A DNA stretch of 64,000 nt from assembly GCA_000158135.1 (NCBI GenBank), contig DS999531.1:2336051-2400050 (forward strand). The letters are read 5' to 3'. How positions within the stretch are numbered: position 1 is the first letter of the stretch; each line of letters opens with the position of its first letter. Positions 44,882 through 54,063 of this stretch are shown in pieces. Under the pieces are notes generated by a model that saw nothing but the letters and a program-made list of their open reading frames with translations, ran no database searches and was not told the origin of the DNA. Origin of the DNA: Rhodobacteraceae bacterium KLH11 (lineage in GTDB: Bacteria; Pseudomonadota; Alphaproteobacteria; Rhodobacterales; Rhodobacteraceae). Made by a program: the position numbers and the translations under genes.

Positions 44882-45610
44882 ATGATTACGGTCCACACAA
44901 ACTCTGATGGTACGCTGATCGAAGTGGAGCTGTCGGGCGAAGTCACAAGCGCAGATTACGCCGCAACGCTGGTACCCGCGATCGAAGCGGCCCTGAAAGA
45001 TCACGACGCAGTCCGCCTGCTGGCGATCGTGACGCCAGAATTCAAGGGCTATGATCTGGGGGCCGCGTGGTCTGACACCAAGCTGGGCCTCAGCCACTGG
45101 CGCGGGTTTGAACGGATCGGAGTTGTTGCCGATCAGGGGTGGGTGCAGACAAGCATCCGGCTGGCTGCACCGATCCTGCCCTGTCCGGTACACGTGTTCG
45201 CAATGGATGAACTGGAAGAGGCGCGGCGCTGGATGCGTGAATCCCTCGGGGCCATTCATGTGACCGATCTGGGTGGGCCTTGTATACAGGTCAGCCTGAT
45301 GGGGAAACTCGATTCCGAGGAATACGGTCAGGCCCAGACTGATCTGGACGCGTTGCTGCGTGAGCGTGAGGGATTTCGCTTGTTGATCGATTTACGTGAA
45401 TTTGATGGTTGGCAGGGCCTCACCGCGATGGCGGCGCATTTCCGGCTGGCCGCAGGCCATATCGGAATGCTGGATCGAGCGGCGATTGTCGGGGACAAGA
45501 GCTGGCAGAAGATGGCGCAACGTATGGCCAGCCATGTGCTGGGGACACGCACCCAGTATTTTCCGGCCGAAGACTATGAGAACGCCAAGGTCTGGCTGGC
45601 GGCTGGCTGA
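44882..45610 (+). CDS. tandem SpoIIAA-like (STAS-fold) protein
   Basis: The protein contains two copies of a SpoIIAA-like domain. The first has VHTNSDGTLIEVELSGEVTS and later LGLSHWRGFERIGVVADQGW. The second has IQVSLMGKLDSEEYGQAQTD and LLIDLREFDGWQGLTAMAAH. Single-domain relatives are about 120 residues. ATG 44882 has GGAGG 9 bases upstream; ATG 44873 overlaps that site. The function is not known; lipid binding or signalling is possible. Confidence 0.75.
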   Translation: MITVHTNSDGTLIEVELSGEVTSADYAATLVPAIEAALKDHDAVRLLAIVTPEFKGYDLGAAWSDTKLGLSHWRGFERIGVVADQGWVQTSIRLAAPILPCPVHVFAMDELEEARRWMRESLGAIHVTDLGGPCIQVSLMGKLDSEEYGQAQTDLDALLREREGFRLLIDLREFDGWQGLTAMAAHFRLAAGHIGMLDRAAIVGDKSWQKMAQRMASHVLGTRTQYFPAEDYENAKVWLAAG

Positions 45611-45658
45611 CGCAAAGGGCTCCGTTTCGCGAAACAGCGTGTGCAGCCCGGCTGCGTG

Positions 45659-45913
45659 TCAGTCGCGGCTCAGCCGCGCTGCCCGCCCGCCGCGACGTTT
45701 GGCCAGCCGGGGTTTGCGCGCCGGCAGGTCCTGCATGATCTCGGCACGTTCGGAGCTGTCCATCTTTGACCAGCGGCTGATCTCGTCAAGGGTGCGGTAG
45801 CAGCCCGTGCAAATGCGTTCGGTCGGGTGCACGACGCAGATCTGGACACAGGGGCTTTCAACTTCGTCCCGTTTCCAAACCATATTCGTCATGGGCGTTT
45901 TCCGATCCGTCAA
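45659..45913 (-). CDS. DUF1289 protein
   Basis: The 84-residue protein has VESPCVQICVVHPTERICTG followed by CYRTLDEISRWSKMDSSERA, the four-cysteine DUF1289 pattern, and a basic end. The family may bind a metal or an iron-sulfur cluster. Its start overlaps the ruvX stop by 4 bases; ATG 45892 is an alternative. Confidence 0.85.
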   Translation of the reverse strand: MTDRKTPMTNMVWKRDEVESPCVQICVVHPTERICTGCYRTLDEISRWSKMDSSERAEIMQDLPARKPRLAKRRGGRAARLSRD

Positions 45914-46374
45914 AGAAAGCGCAATCTGTCCAGCGCACCTTGCAAGATATAACCGGCAGCAACGTGATCAATAACCTGTCCGCGACGTTTTCGGGTCGTA
46001 TCCGCCTCAAGCAGTGCTTTTTCTGCCGCAACAGTGCTCAGCCGTTCGTCCCAGAACCCGATCTGCACCTCGGTCAGGCGGGTCAGATTTCGGGCAAATG
46101 CGCGGGTTGACTGGCAGCGGGGCCCTTCGCTGCCATCCATGTTGCGGGGCAGGCCCAGAACGATGCCGCCGATCTCACGATCTGTCACGATCTCGATCAG
46201 CCGTGCGGAATCCAGTGTGAATTTCTTGCGCCTGACGGTCTCCAGCGGGGTTGCCACACCACGCATCCGGTCTGAGACGGCGACCCCGATGGTCTTTTCC
46301 CCCAGATCCAGCCCCATCAGGGCAGACATTGGCGGCAGGGCGGCGGCGAAGTCTTCGAACACGTCATGGATCAT
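45910..46374 (-). CDS. ruvX: YqgF/RuvX-type pre-16S rRNA nuclease
   Basis: The 154-residue protein has MGLDLGEKTIGVAVSDRMRG (first catalytic Asp), GIVLGLPRNMDGSEGPRCQS, FWDERLSTVAAEKALLEAD and VIDHVAAGYILQGALDR, the RNase H-like YqgF motifs. It matures 16S rRNA and may act on Holliday junctions. It overlaps the ccmI stop by 4 bases. Confidence 0.92.
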   Translation of the reverse strand: MIHDVFEDFAAALPPMSALMGLDLGEKTIGVAVSDRMRGVATPLETVRRKKFTLDSARLIEIVTDREIGGIVLGLPRNMDGSEGPRCQSTRAFARNLTRLTEVQIGFWDERLSTVAAEKALLEADTTRKRRGQVIDHVAAGYILQGALDRLRFL

Positions 46375-47600
46375 TGCGCAATACCGGCTTGCAGGGCCGC
46401 GGCGTCGATCATCTCAAGCGCGGCGGGATTGTCCGCAAACACAGCCATGGCTTCGTCACGGATATTGATTGCTTGCTGGGCCTCCCCCAGAACGCCAAGC
46501 GCCGCGATCAGGCGGGCCCATTCCTCGGGGGCTCCGCCTTCGCTGGCCAACCGGTCCGAGAGCTGGCCAACCATACCCCGGATCATCTCCTGCCGTTCTT
46601 CGGGCGACAATTCCGCCGCAGCGTTCACATCGTCCTGACTGGGCCCCGGCACAGCAGGTGCCGCTGGCAGGTCTGGCGCGTTGAAGACACCTGCCCGAAA
46701 GGCGAGCTCATCCATCTGTGCGCGAATGGCTTCAGCCCAGGGTGCCCCTGCCGGAGCGTCACGCAAGGTATCGAACCAGATGCGATAGGCCATATCCGGT
46801 CGTCCGGTCTGCGCCAGCATCTGACCCCAATAATATCGCGCTGGCCCCAGTTTCGGATCGCGTTCCAGCGCCTGTTGCAGGGCCGCTTCTGCCTCGGGTG
46901 AAACATACCCACCCGCAGCAAGGATCATCATTTCGGCCAGGTCAGAATAGGCTTGCGCCGGTGCAGCGTCGCCAGACAGGGCAATCACACGGGATTGCGC
47001 CTCATAACCTGCTTTGAAATTGCCTGTATTCGTTTCGTGTTGGGCCAGAAGCATATGCCCTTGCAGATCATCCGGGCGCTCGGCAACGGTGTCGCGCAGC
47101 TGGTTCAGCAAGGCCGCATAGCTTTCTTCCAGCCGGGGCGCTTCAATCGGTGCAGCCATCCCCTCGGCTTCGATTTGACCGGGGCGGTTGTGGCGCAGAT
47201 TCTCGGCCATTTCCAACCGGGCTGACAGCGGCATATCGGGAAACCCAACCGCGCCCATCTGGCGATACATTGCCAGGCCGCCGCCTATGAGAACAGCCGA
47301 TATCAGCAGCAGCGCAGTCAGGCTTACCATGCGCGACGGTCCGGCCGTACCAGCCTCGCCCTGCATCTGGGCATCTGCGGCCAGAATACGCCGCGAGATT
47401 TCCGTGCGCACCCGTTCTGCATCGGCCTCGGCGATCACGCCCCGCGCCAGATCGCGGTCAACGCCCGCCAGCTGCTCGCGATATACATTGAGGTCATATG
47501 CGGCCATGGGCGCATCATCGCGCCGCCCGCGCAACATGGTGACGCCGAGAAAAATGGCGATGAGCAGCGCGATCAGAAAGATCAGAACCCAGAACGACAT
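46371..47600 (-). CDS. ccmI: c-type cytochrome biogenesis protein CcmI
   Basis: From ATG 47600 (GGAGGAACC upstream) the 409-residue protein has two N-terminal membrane helices (VLIFLIALLIAIFLGVTMLR and LTALLLISAVLIGGGLAMYR) with a cytoplasmic loop (YDLNVYREQLAGVDRDLARG), then a periplasmic TPR region (ARYYWGQMLAQTGRPDMAYR). It holds apocytochrome c for haem ligation. It starts the ccmI-ruvX-DUF1289 operon. Confidence 0.92.
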   Translation of the reverse strand: MSFWVLIFLIALLIAIFLGVTMLRGRRDDAPMAAYDLNVYREQLAGVDRDLARGVIAEADAERVRTEISRRILAADAQMQGEAGTAGPSRMVSLTALLLISAVLIGGGLAMYRQMGAVGFPDMPLSARLEMAENLRHNRPGQIEAEGMAAPIEAPRLEESYAALLNQLRDTVAERPDDLQGHMLLAQHETNTGNFKAGYEAQSRVIALSGDAAPAQAYSDLAEMMILAAGGYVSPEAEAALQQALERDPKLGPARYYWGQMLAQTGRPDMAYRIWFDTLRDAPAGAPWAEAIRAQMDELAFRAGVFNAPDLPAAPAVPGPSQDDVNAAAELSPEERQEMIRGMVGQLSDRLASEGGAPEEWARLIAALGVLGEAQQAINIRDEAMAVFADNPAALEMIDAAALQAGIAQ

Positions 47601-47778
47601 GGTTCCTCCACAATGGTTATCCTGATTTAGACCTCCGGGCTGATGGACAAAAGGGACAAAAGGCCGCGAGGAGGCCCCATGTCGCAATAGTGTATTATTG
47701 CGACGTTGCGCGGCAGGGGTAAAATGCCGGGGCGCGGCATATCTTGACCCAATCACCGAAGACCGGACGGATTCGCAC

Positions 47779-49023
47779 ATGAAACATTACTCAGCTTTTG
47801 CTGTGGCGCGCGAAGCGCTGCGTTATCACACCGGGTGGGAACGCGCCTGGCGTTCGCCCGAGCCCAAAAAGCGTTACGACGTGATCATCGTCGGGGCGGG
47901 CGGGCACGGTCTGGCAACGGCTTACTATCTTGGCAAGAACTACGGCATCCAGAACGTTGCGGTGATCGAGAAAGGCTGGCTTGGCGGCGGCAATACCGGC
48001 CGGAACACGACCATCATCCGGTCAAACTACCTGCAGGACCCATCTGCAGCGATCTATGAGAAGGCGCGTGGTCTCTACGAGGATCTAAGCCAGGACCTGA
48101 ACTATAATGTCATGTTCAGCCCCCGTGGTGTGATGATGCTGGCGCAAACCCAGCACGAAATTCGCGGCTATCAGCGCACCGCCCATGCCAACGCTCTGCA
48201 GGGTGTTCAGACCGAGTGGATCACGCCCGAGCGGGTCAAGGAACTGGTGCCGATCATCAATATCGACGGCCCGCGCTACCCGGTCCTTGGGGCGCTCTGG
48301 CAAGAACGTGGCGGTACAGCGCGCCACGATGCGGTTGCCTGGGGTTATGCCCGGGCCTGCTCGGCGATGGGCATGGATATCATCCAGCAATGCGAGGTTA
48401 CCGGTGTCCGGCAAGATAACGGCCGCGTGGTGGGGATCGACACCACCCGGGGTGCGATTGACTGTGACAAGCTGGGTATTGTCGTTGCCGGTCACTCTGG
48501 CCAGCTGGCCGAAATGGCCGGTTTCCATCTGCCGCTGGAGGCCATCGCGCTGCAGGCGCTGGTGTCCGAGCCGATCAAGCCTTGCATGGACGTGGTGGTC
48601 ATGGCGAACACCGTACATGGGTACATGTCGCAATCCGACAAGGGCGAGATGGTGATCGGCGGCGGAACGGACGGGTTCAACAACTACACCCAGCGCGGCA
48701 GCTTCCATCATATCGAAGAAACGGTGCGGGCCCTGATCGAGACCTTCCCGATGATCTCGCGCCTGAAAATGTTGCGCCAATGGGGCGGTATTGTGGATAT
48801 GACCGGCGACCGTTCACCCATCCTGTCGAAAACCCCGCTGGGCAACTGCTTCATTAACTGCGGCTGGGGCACTGGTGGGTTCAAGGCCATCCCGGGATCC
48901 GGCTGGGGTATGGCGCAACTGATGGCCACTGGTCATTCACCGCTGACCGAAGCTTTCACGCTGGACCGCTTCAAAGAGGGCCGCTTCATCGACGAAAGCG
49001 TCGCCGCCGGGGTGGCGCACTGA
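47779..49023 (+). CDS. soxB: sarcosine oxidase beta subunit
   Basis: The 414-residue protein has the FAD-binding VIIVGAGGHGLATAYYLGKN (about residues 35-54), NVAVIEKGWLGGGNTGRNTT, and His183 in GGTARHDAVAWGYARA, in the position of the covalent-FMN histidine. VDMTGDRSPILSKTPLGN and CGWGTGGFKAIPGSGWGMAQ close it. It oxidises sarcosine to glycine, passing the C1 unit to folate in the alpha subunit. First gene of soxBDAG. Confidence 0.93.
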   Translation: MKHYSAFAVAREALRYHTGWERAWRSPEPKKRYDVIIVGAGGHGLATAYYLGKNYGIQNVAVIEKGWLGGGNTGRNTTIIRSNYLQDPSAAIYEKARGLYEDLSQDLNYNVMFSPRGVMMLAQTQHEIRGYQRTAHANALQGVQTEWITPERVKELVPIINIDGPRYPVLGALWQERGGTARHDAVAWGYARACSAMGMDIIQQCEVTGVRQDNGRVVGIDTTRGAIDCDKLGIVVAGHSGQLAEMAGFHLPLEAIALQALVSEPIKPCMDVVVMANTVHGYMSQSDKGEMVIGGGTDGFNNYTQRGSFHHIEETVRALIETFPMISRLKMLRQWGGIVDMTGDRSPILSKTPLGNCFINCGWGTGGFKAIPGSGWGMAQLMATGHSPLTEAFTLDRFKEGRFIDESVAAGVAH

Positions 49024-49026
49024 TGG

Positions 49027-49050
49027 AGAGTTTTCGGCGAAAACTCTTTC
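49027..49050 (+). terminator. hairpin between soxB and soxD
   Basis: AGAGTTTTC (49027-49035) pairs perfectly with GAAAACTCT (49039-49047) across a 3-base loop and is followed by TTCC. The T run is short. It could be a partial terminator or an mRNA-stability element that adjusts subunit ratio. Confidence 0.5.
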
Positions 49051-49112
49051 CCCTTCCAGAATTCGAACTGTGCGGGCGCGGATCGGTCGCCTGCAAAACC
49101 GAGGCTGACATT

Positions 49113-49442
49113 ATGCTGATCCTGAATTGCCCCTATTGTGGTGTAGACGCCGAAGAAACCGAACTGGCTGCCGGCGGTGAGGCGCATCTGAAACGCTATG
49201 GGCCCGGTTCATCTGACGATGAATTCCACGACTACCTGTTCATGCGCGAGAATCCGAAAGGTGTCCACTTCGAACGTTGGCGCCACGTGAATGGCTGCGG
49301 CAAATGGTTCCACGCTGCACGCTGCACGCAAACGCTCGAAGTGTTCGGAACCTACTCTGCCCAAACCACCGAACCGCCACAAAAGATCAAGGATGCCATC
49401 ACCACAAAACGCCCGGGATGGTCGTGGAGAGAGCTTTCCTGA
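49113..49442 (+). CDS. soxD: sarcosine oxidase delta subunit
   Basis: From ATG 49113 the 109-residue protein has MLILNCPYCGVDAEETELAA (two zinc Cys), EFHDYLFMRENPKGVHFERW and GCGKWFHAARCTQTLEVFGT. SoxD carries the zinc of the heterotetramer and links the alpha and beta subunits. An in-frame upstream extension to 49023 has no ribosome binding site. Confidence 0.92.
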   Translation: MLILNCPYCGVDAEETELAAGGEAHLKRYGPGSSDDEFHDYLFMRENPKGVHFERWRHVNGCGKWFHAARCTQTLEVFGTYSAQTTEPPQKIKDAITTKRPGWSWRELS

Positions 49443-49444
49443 TG

Positions 49445-49467
49445 CTTCATCTTTTCAAAAATACTCC
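49445..49467. repeat. Rhodobacterales-type intergenic repeat
   Basis: CTTCATCTTTTCAAAAATAC followed by TCC lies between soxD and soxA. Its inverse form, GGATATTTCAGGCCAGATGA and AG, lies after soxG. Such GATGAAG/GGAGTATTT elements are common between genes in this group. I report it from general familiarity and the two copies here. Confidence 0.5.
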
Positions 49468-49509
49468 CGCCGGAGGCTCCGGCACCTCCACCCGCGAAAG
49501 GTCCGCAGT

Positions 49510-52500
49510 ATGAGCACCCGTCTCGCAAAACAAGGCCGCCTGATCGACCGGTCAAAACAGGTATCGTTCACTTTCAACGGCACCACGTTGCAGGGTTACC
49601 AGGGCGATACGCTGGCCTCGGCCCTGCTGGCCAATGATCAGATGATGATGGGGCGGTCGTTCAAGTATCATCGCCCCCGTGGCGTTGTCGCCAGCGGCGC
49701 GGAAGAACCAAATGCGCTGGTCGGCCTGGGGCAGGGCAGCCGATTTGAACCCAACCAGCGGGCAACCACGACCGAACTGTTCAACGGTCTGACAGCGACC
49801 TCGCAGAACCATTGGCCGAGCCTTGAGTTCGACGTCGGGGCAGCGAACACCGCATTGGCACGTTTTCTGCCTGCGGGTTTCTACTATAAGATGTTCATTC
49901 ACCCAAAGCCGTTCTGGAAACATATCTACGAACCGTTCATCCGGCAGTCTGCCGGCTTGGGAAAAGCGCCCGACAAAGACAGCCGTGATGCGGATACTTA
50001 CGAACATTTCTATTTCTTCGCTGATGTTCTGGTGATCGGCGGTGGGGTGGCCGGTTTGCAAGCCGCCAAAACGGCGGCCGCGTCCGGTGCCAGGGTCATG
50101 CTGATCGAACAAACCGCGCATTGGGGCGGGCGGGCTCCGGTTGACGGTGGCCGCATCAGTGGTGAGCCTGTGGATAAGTTCGTGGAACAATTAGTTTCCG
50201 AACTCGAAACAATGAGCAACGTAACCATGCGTACCCGCTGCATGGGGGCCGGGGTTTATGACCATGGGTATGTACTGGGATATGAGCGCCTGACCGATCA
50301 TAAGCCCGGCACTCAGGGCCCACGCCACCGGTTGTGGCGTATTCGCGCCAAACAGATTGTAACCGCGACTGGCGCGATTGAACGCCCTCTGTCCTTTGCG
50401 GGCAACGACGTGCCGGGTGTGATGCTGGCTTCGGCCATGCGCGATTATGTCGTCAACTGGGGTGTGATCCCGGGTGAGAGGGTCATTGTGGCAACAAACA
50501 ATGACGATGCCTATCGTACAGCCATCACGCTGAAGCAGGCGGGCGTCGATGTGCTACGTGTGGTCGATGCCCGCAACACCGCCGGGCCGCTGGCTGAAGA
50601 GGCGCGCCAACTTGGTATCCGCGTGGACCCGGGCAAAGCCATTGCCAAGGTCAAGGGTGGCAAGCGCGTCAAGAAGGTTGCGATCTGTAATCAGGACGGA
50701 ATCGGTGGCGCTCGTGAAGAGGTCGAGGCGGATGCCGTTGCCATGTCAGGCGGCTGGTCTCCGGTTGTGCATATGTGGTCCCATTGCGGGGGCAAGCTGA
50801 TCTGGGATGATGCCCAGGCACATTTCCGCCCCGACCCGTCGCGCCCGCCGCTGGGGGCAGATGGTGAGGGGTTTGTTCTGGCAGCCGGATCCTCGAACGG
50901 GCCACTGGCTTTGGCGGATGTTCTGGCGGATGCGGATGCGGCCGGGAAGGCGGCTGCGAAAGCAGCTGGGCATAAGCCAAAGCGCGGCAAAGCACCGCTT
51001 GGCGAAACCACTGCAGAAGCTCCGATGGAGGCTGTCTGGCTGATGCCCGCAAATGCGGATATCCAGCTACGCGGTAAATCCTGGCTCGATTTCCAGAATG
51101 ACGTCAAGGTTTCAGATGTTCAACTGGCTGCACGCGAAGGGTATGAGAGTGTTGAGCACACCAAGCGATACACCACGCTCGGCATGGCAACGGATCAAGG
51201 TAAATTAAGTAACATCAACGGCTTGGCGATCCTGGCTGATGCATTGGAATCCGAGATTCCCAAGGTCGGCACCACCACGTTCCGCCCGCCTTATACGCCC
51301 ATCTCGCTGGCGTCGATCGGTGGCGAAGCGCGCGGCGACGTGTTCCAGCCGATCCGTCAGACGCCAATGCATGACTGGCACGACAAGAACGGTGCTGATT
51401 GGGAACCGGTCGGCCACTGGCGCCGGACCTATGCCTATGTTCGCCCCGGTGAATCCGTGCATGACGCGGTGAATCGCGAGGTGAAAAACACCCGCGAAAA
51501 CCTCGGCCTGCTGGATGCCTCGACGCTGGGCAAGCTGATCGTCAAAGGCCCGGATGCGGGCAAGTTCCTTGACATGCTGTACACCAACATGATGTCCACG
51601 CTGAAGGTCGGCAAATGCCGCTATGGCCTGATGTGTTCCGAGAACGGTTTTCTGGTCGATGACGGTGTTGTGGCCCGTATCGATGAGGATACCTGGCTGT
51701 GCCACACCACCACAGGCGGGGCCGAACGTATCCATGGCCACATGGAGGAATGGCTGCAGACCGAATGGTGGGACTGGAAAGTCTATGTCGCCAACGTGAC
51801 CGAGCAATATGCGCAGGTTGCGGTGGTCGGCCCCAACGCCCGCAAGGTGCTTGAAAAGCTGGGCGGCATGGATGTCAGCCGCGAGGCGCTGCCGTTCATG
51901 GAATGGCGCGACGGCAGGATCGGCGATTTCGATTGCCGCGCCTACCGCATCTCATTCTCGGGTGAGCTGTCCTATGAGATCGCGGTGCCTGCGTCGCAGG
52001 GGCAGGCCTTCTGGGATGCGCTTATGGAAGCCGGGAAAGAGTTCGGCGTGATGCCCTATGGCACTGAATGTCTGCACATCCTGCGGGCCGAGAAGGGCTT
52101 TATCATGATCGGGGATGAGACCGACGGCACCGTGATCCCGCAGGATCTGGGCCTGCATTGGGCGCTGTCCAAAAAGAAAGAGGACTACCTCGGCAAGCGT
52201 GCCCATTCGCGTAGCCACATGGCCGATCCCGAACGCTGGAAACTGGCGGGGCTTGAGACTGTGGATGGATCGGTTCTGCCGGACGGGGCCTATGCGGTGG
52301 GCGAGGGCGTCAACGCCAATGGTCAGCGCAACATGATCGGGCGCGTGACCTCGACTTATTACTCGGCCAATCTGGAGCGCGGCATTGCCATGGGGCTGAT
52401 CAAACACGGCCCTGACCGGATGGGCGAGATTGTCGAGTTCCCGGGCACCGACGGCAAGGCTTACAAGGCCAGGATCGTCGATCCGGTATTCTACGACAAA

Positions 52501-52524
52501 GACGGGGAGAAGCAGAATGTCTGA
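49510..52524 (+). CDS. soxA: sarcosine oxidase alpha subunit
   Basis: The 1004-residue protein starts at ATG 49510. The N-terminal ferredoxin-like domain has SFTFNGTTLQGYQGDTLASA, followed by MMGRSFKYHRPRGVVASGAE. A Rossmann NAD-binding site is VLVIGGGVAGLQAAKTAAAS (about residue 175 on), with GAIERPLSFAGNDVPGVMLA. The C-terminal third (from about 600) is a folate-dependent aminomethyltransferase-like domain (MLYTNMMSTLKVGKCRYGLM, FSGELSYEIAVPASQGQAFW). It receives the C1 unit on tetrahydrofolate. Confidence 0.95.
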   Translation: MSTRLAKQGRLIDRSKQVSFTFNGTTLQGYQGDTLASALLANDQMMMGRSFKYHRPRGVVASGAEEPNALVGLGQGSRFEPNQRATTTELFNGLTATSQNHWPSLEFDVGAANTALARFLPAGFYYKMFIHPKPFWKHIYEPFIRQSAGLGKAPDKDSRDADTYEHFYFFADVLVIGGGVAGLQAAKTAAASGARVMLIEQTAHWGGRAPVDGGRISGEPVDKFVEQLVSELETMSNVTMRTRCMGAGVYDHGYVLGYERLTDHKPGTQGPRHRLWRIRAKQIVTATGAIERPLSFAGNDVPGVMLASAMRDYVVNWGVIPGERVIVATNNDDAYRTAITLKQAGVDVLRVVDARNTAGPLAEEARQLGIRVDPGKAIAKVKGGKRVKKVAICNQDGIGGAREEVEADAVAMSGGWSPVVHMWSHCGGKLIWDDAQAHFRPDPSRPPLGADGEGFVLAAGSSNGPLALADVLADADAAGKAAAKAAGHKPKRGKAPLGETTAEAPMEAVWLMPANADIQLRGKSWLDFQNDVKVSDVQLAAREGYESVEHTKRYTTLGMATDQGKLSNINGLAILADALESEIPKVGTTTFRPPYTPISLASIGGEARGDVFQPIRQTPMHDWHDKNGADWEPVGHWRRTYAYVRPGESVHDAVNREVKNTRENLGLLDASTLGKLIVKGPDAGKFLDMLYTNMMSTLKVGKCRYGLMCSENGFLVDDGVVARIDEDTWLCHTTTGGAERIHGHMEEWLQTEWWDWKVYVANVTEQYAQVAVVGPNARKVLEKLGGMDVSREALPFMEWRDGRIGDFDCRAYRISFSGELSYEIAVPASQGQAFWDALMEAGKEFGVMPYGTECLHILRAEKGFIMIGDETDGTVIPQDLGLHWALSKKKEDYLGKRAHSRSHMADPERWKLAGLETVDGSVLPDGAYAVGEGVNANGQRNMIGRVTSTYYSANLERGIAMGLIKHGPDRMGEIVEFPGTDGKAYKARIVDPVFYDKDGEKQNV

Positions 52525-53083
52525 ACCCATCAGCGCACTGAACCACACAAGCTATGAGGGTATCGCCAAGGTCGAGGAATGCGGTCTGCAGGGCATGATC
52601 ACCTTGCGCGGTGATCTTTCTGACAAGGTGCTGGCCAAGGCCGTCAAGGACGCCACCGGGCAGAAAGTGCCCGGCCAGCGCGAAGTTCTGGTCAGTGGCG
52701 ATACCGGCGTTTGCTGGATGTCCACCGACGAATTGCTGATCCTTGTGCCTTATGCCGAAGTGGGGGCAAAACTGGCCGCGATGACCAACGCGCTCAGCGG
52801 TATCCATGCGTTGGCCGTCAACGTCTCGGACGCCCGCGCCGTGTTCCGCATCACAGGCCCCTGCGCGCGCGAGGTGTTGGGAAAGGTTGCCCCGGTTGAT
52901 CTGTCATCCGAGGCTTTCCAACCCGGCCAAATCCGCCGCTCGCGTCTGGCGCAAGTGGCGGGGGCGTTCTGGATGGATGACGCGGAGACGTTCCGAGTGG
53001 TCTGTTTCCGGTCGGCTGCGGATTACGTTTTCAAGTTGTTGAAGGCAGCGGCGCAATCCGGCAGTGAGGTTGGAGTTTATTGA
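52517..53083 (+). CDS. soxG: sarcosine oxidase gamma subunit
   Basis: From ATG 52517 the 188-residue protein has YEGIAKVEECGLQGMITLRG, GDTGVCWMSTDELLILVPYA and NVSDARAVFRITGPCAREVL, as in SoxG, and is related in fold to the folate-binding part of SoxA. It overlaps soxA by 8 bases, so the two are translationally coupled. Confidence 0.92.
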   Translation: MSEPISALNHTSYEGIAKVEECGLQGMITLRGDLSDKVLAKAVKDATGQKVPGQREVLVSGDTGVCWMSTDELLILVPYAEVGAKLAAMTNALSGIHALAVNVSDARAVFRITGPCAREVLGKVAPVDLSSEAFQPGQIRRSRLAQVAGAFWMDDAETFRVVCFRSAADYVFKLLKAAAQSGSEVGVY

Positions 53084-53111
53084 ACCTCTGATTGCCTGAT
53101 GGAACGTGGGT

Positions 53112-53130
53112 GAGGGGGCTTTTCCCCCTC
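53112..53130 (+). terminator. terminator-like hairpin after soxG
   Basis: GAGGGGG (53112-53118) pairs with CCCCCTC (53124-53130) over a T-rich loop. A second copy of the group's intergenic repeat follows at 53149-53172. There is no T run after the stem, so termination would be imperfect. Confidence 0.45.
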
Positions 53131-53148
53131 GGCCTGCGGCCTCACCCC

Positions 53149-53172
53149 CAGGATATTTCAGGCCAGATGAAG
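53149..53172. repeat. second copy of the intergenic GATGAAG repeat
   Basis: AGGATATTTCAGGCCAGATG followed by AAG is the inverse form of the element at 49445-49467. It lies between soxG and the 3' end of the convergent FkbM gene. Confidence 0.45.
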
Positions 53173-53194
53173 GGTGGATCGGCCGTATGGAAGA

Positions 53195-53962
53195 TCAGGT
53201 TCTTGTGTTGAACAGGAAGGTCGGGAACTGTGTTAGCGCTCTTTCGCCAGTAAGGGCCGGTTTGCCGGTTTCACCGCTGAACGGATCCCGACAATGGCGG
53301 TAGAAAGCCAGATCATTTGAGAGCCTGTCCATCGCCGCAGCGCGGTTATCTGAGTTCAGATAGGGTGCGTGTGTCGAGAGAAATAGTGCCGGATTTACCT
53401 TCCTGAGCCATGGAAGCAGAGAGGGCAGGACTGCAAACTCAGCCCCTTCAATATCCATTTTCACCAAAGACACGTTGGTCAGATCGACCGAGGCCGAAAA
53501 CTGATCCCAACTCATGGTAAGCGCGTCGGTGCCGTGGCTGCCGTCATGGAGTAGGGATGAGGTGGAATCGCCTGCCTCTCCGTGCGCCGATGCCATTCGC
53601 GTCACGCCAAAGTCTTCCGACAAGGCTACACTGAAGGCCGAAACGTTGCGGATGTTGTTGAGTTCAAGATTCCAAACCAAATGCCGGTATGCCACCGGAT
53701 CAGGCTCAAAACACCAGACATGGCGGGCGCGACGTGCGGCATAAAGCACCGTTGGGCCAATCCAGGCTCCGATGTCGAGATAGTCCCTCTCGGGCGAGAG
53801 ATGTTGATCAAGCACGTTGAATGTTTCGGGCTCCCATCGGCCCTCAGATGCTTTGCGCCAGAATTTCGAATGATAGGGATCCAGGCGGAACGGCTCGCCG
53901 TTCAGGTTGCCGTGACAGTATCCGCGGGCGCGGTAGAACATCTTGCGCGCCTTAATCAGCAT
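53195..53962 (-). CDS. FkbM-family methyltransferase
   Basis: I start at ATG 53962 (MLIKARKMFYRARGYC) because GGAGG lies 6 bases upstream; an in-frame start at 54019 has none. The AdoMet motif is RDYLDIGAWIGPTVLYAARR, followed by VWCFEPDPVAYRHLVWNLEL and, later, VSLVKMDIEGAEFAVLPSL, the FkbM pattern. The substrate is unknown, possibly a glycan or lipid. It is transcribed away from sodB. Confidence 0.8.
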   Translation of the reverse strand: MLIKARKMFYRARGYCHGNLNGEPFRLDPYHSKFWRKASEGRWEPETFNVLDQHLSPERDYLDIGAWIGPTVLYAARRARHVWCFEPDPVAYRHLVWNLELNNIRNVSAFSVALSEDFGVTRMASAHGEAGDSTSSLLHDGSHGTDALTMSWDQFSASVDLTNVSLVKMDIEGAEFAVLPSLLPWLRKVNPALFLSTHAPYLNSDNRAAAMDRLSNDLAFYRHCRDPFSGETGKPALTGERALTQFPTFLFNTRT

Positions 53963-54063
53963 CGCGGACCTCCGGGTTTTCTTGACTCGGCCCTTGACCT
54001 GCGGGCGCTGCCAAAGCATTTAACCTTTGGAAACCGCAACATTCATTTCAACAGGGGGCCGAG

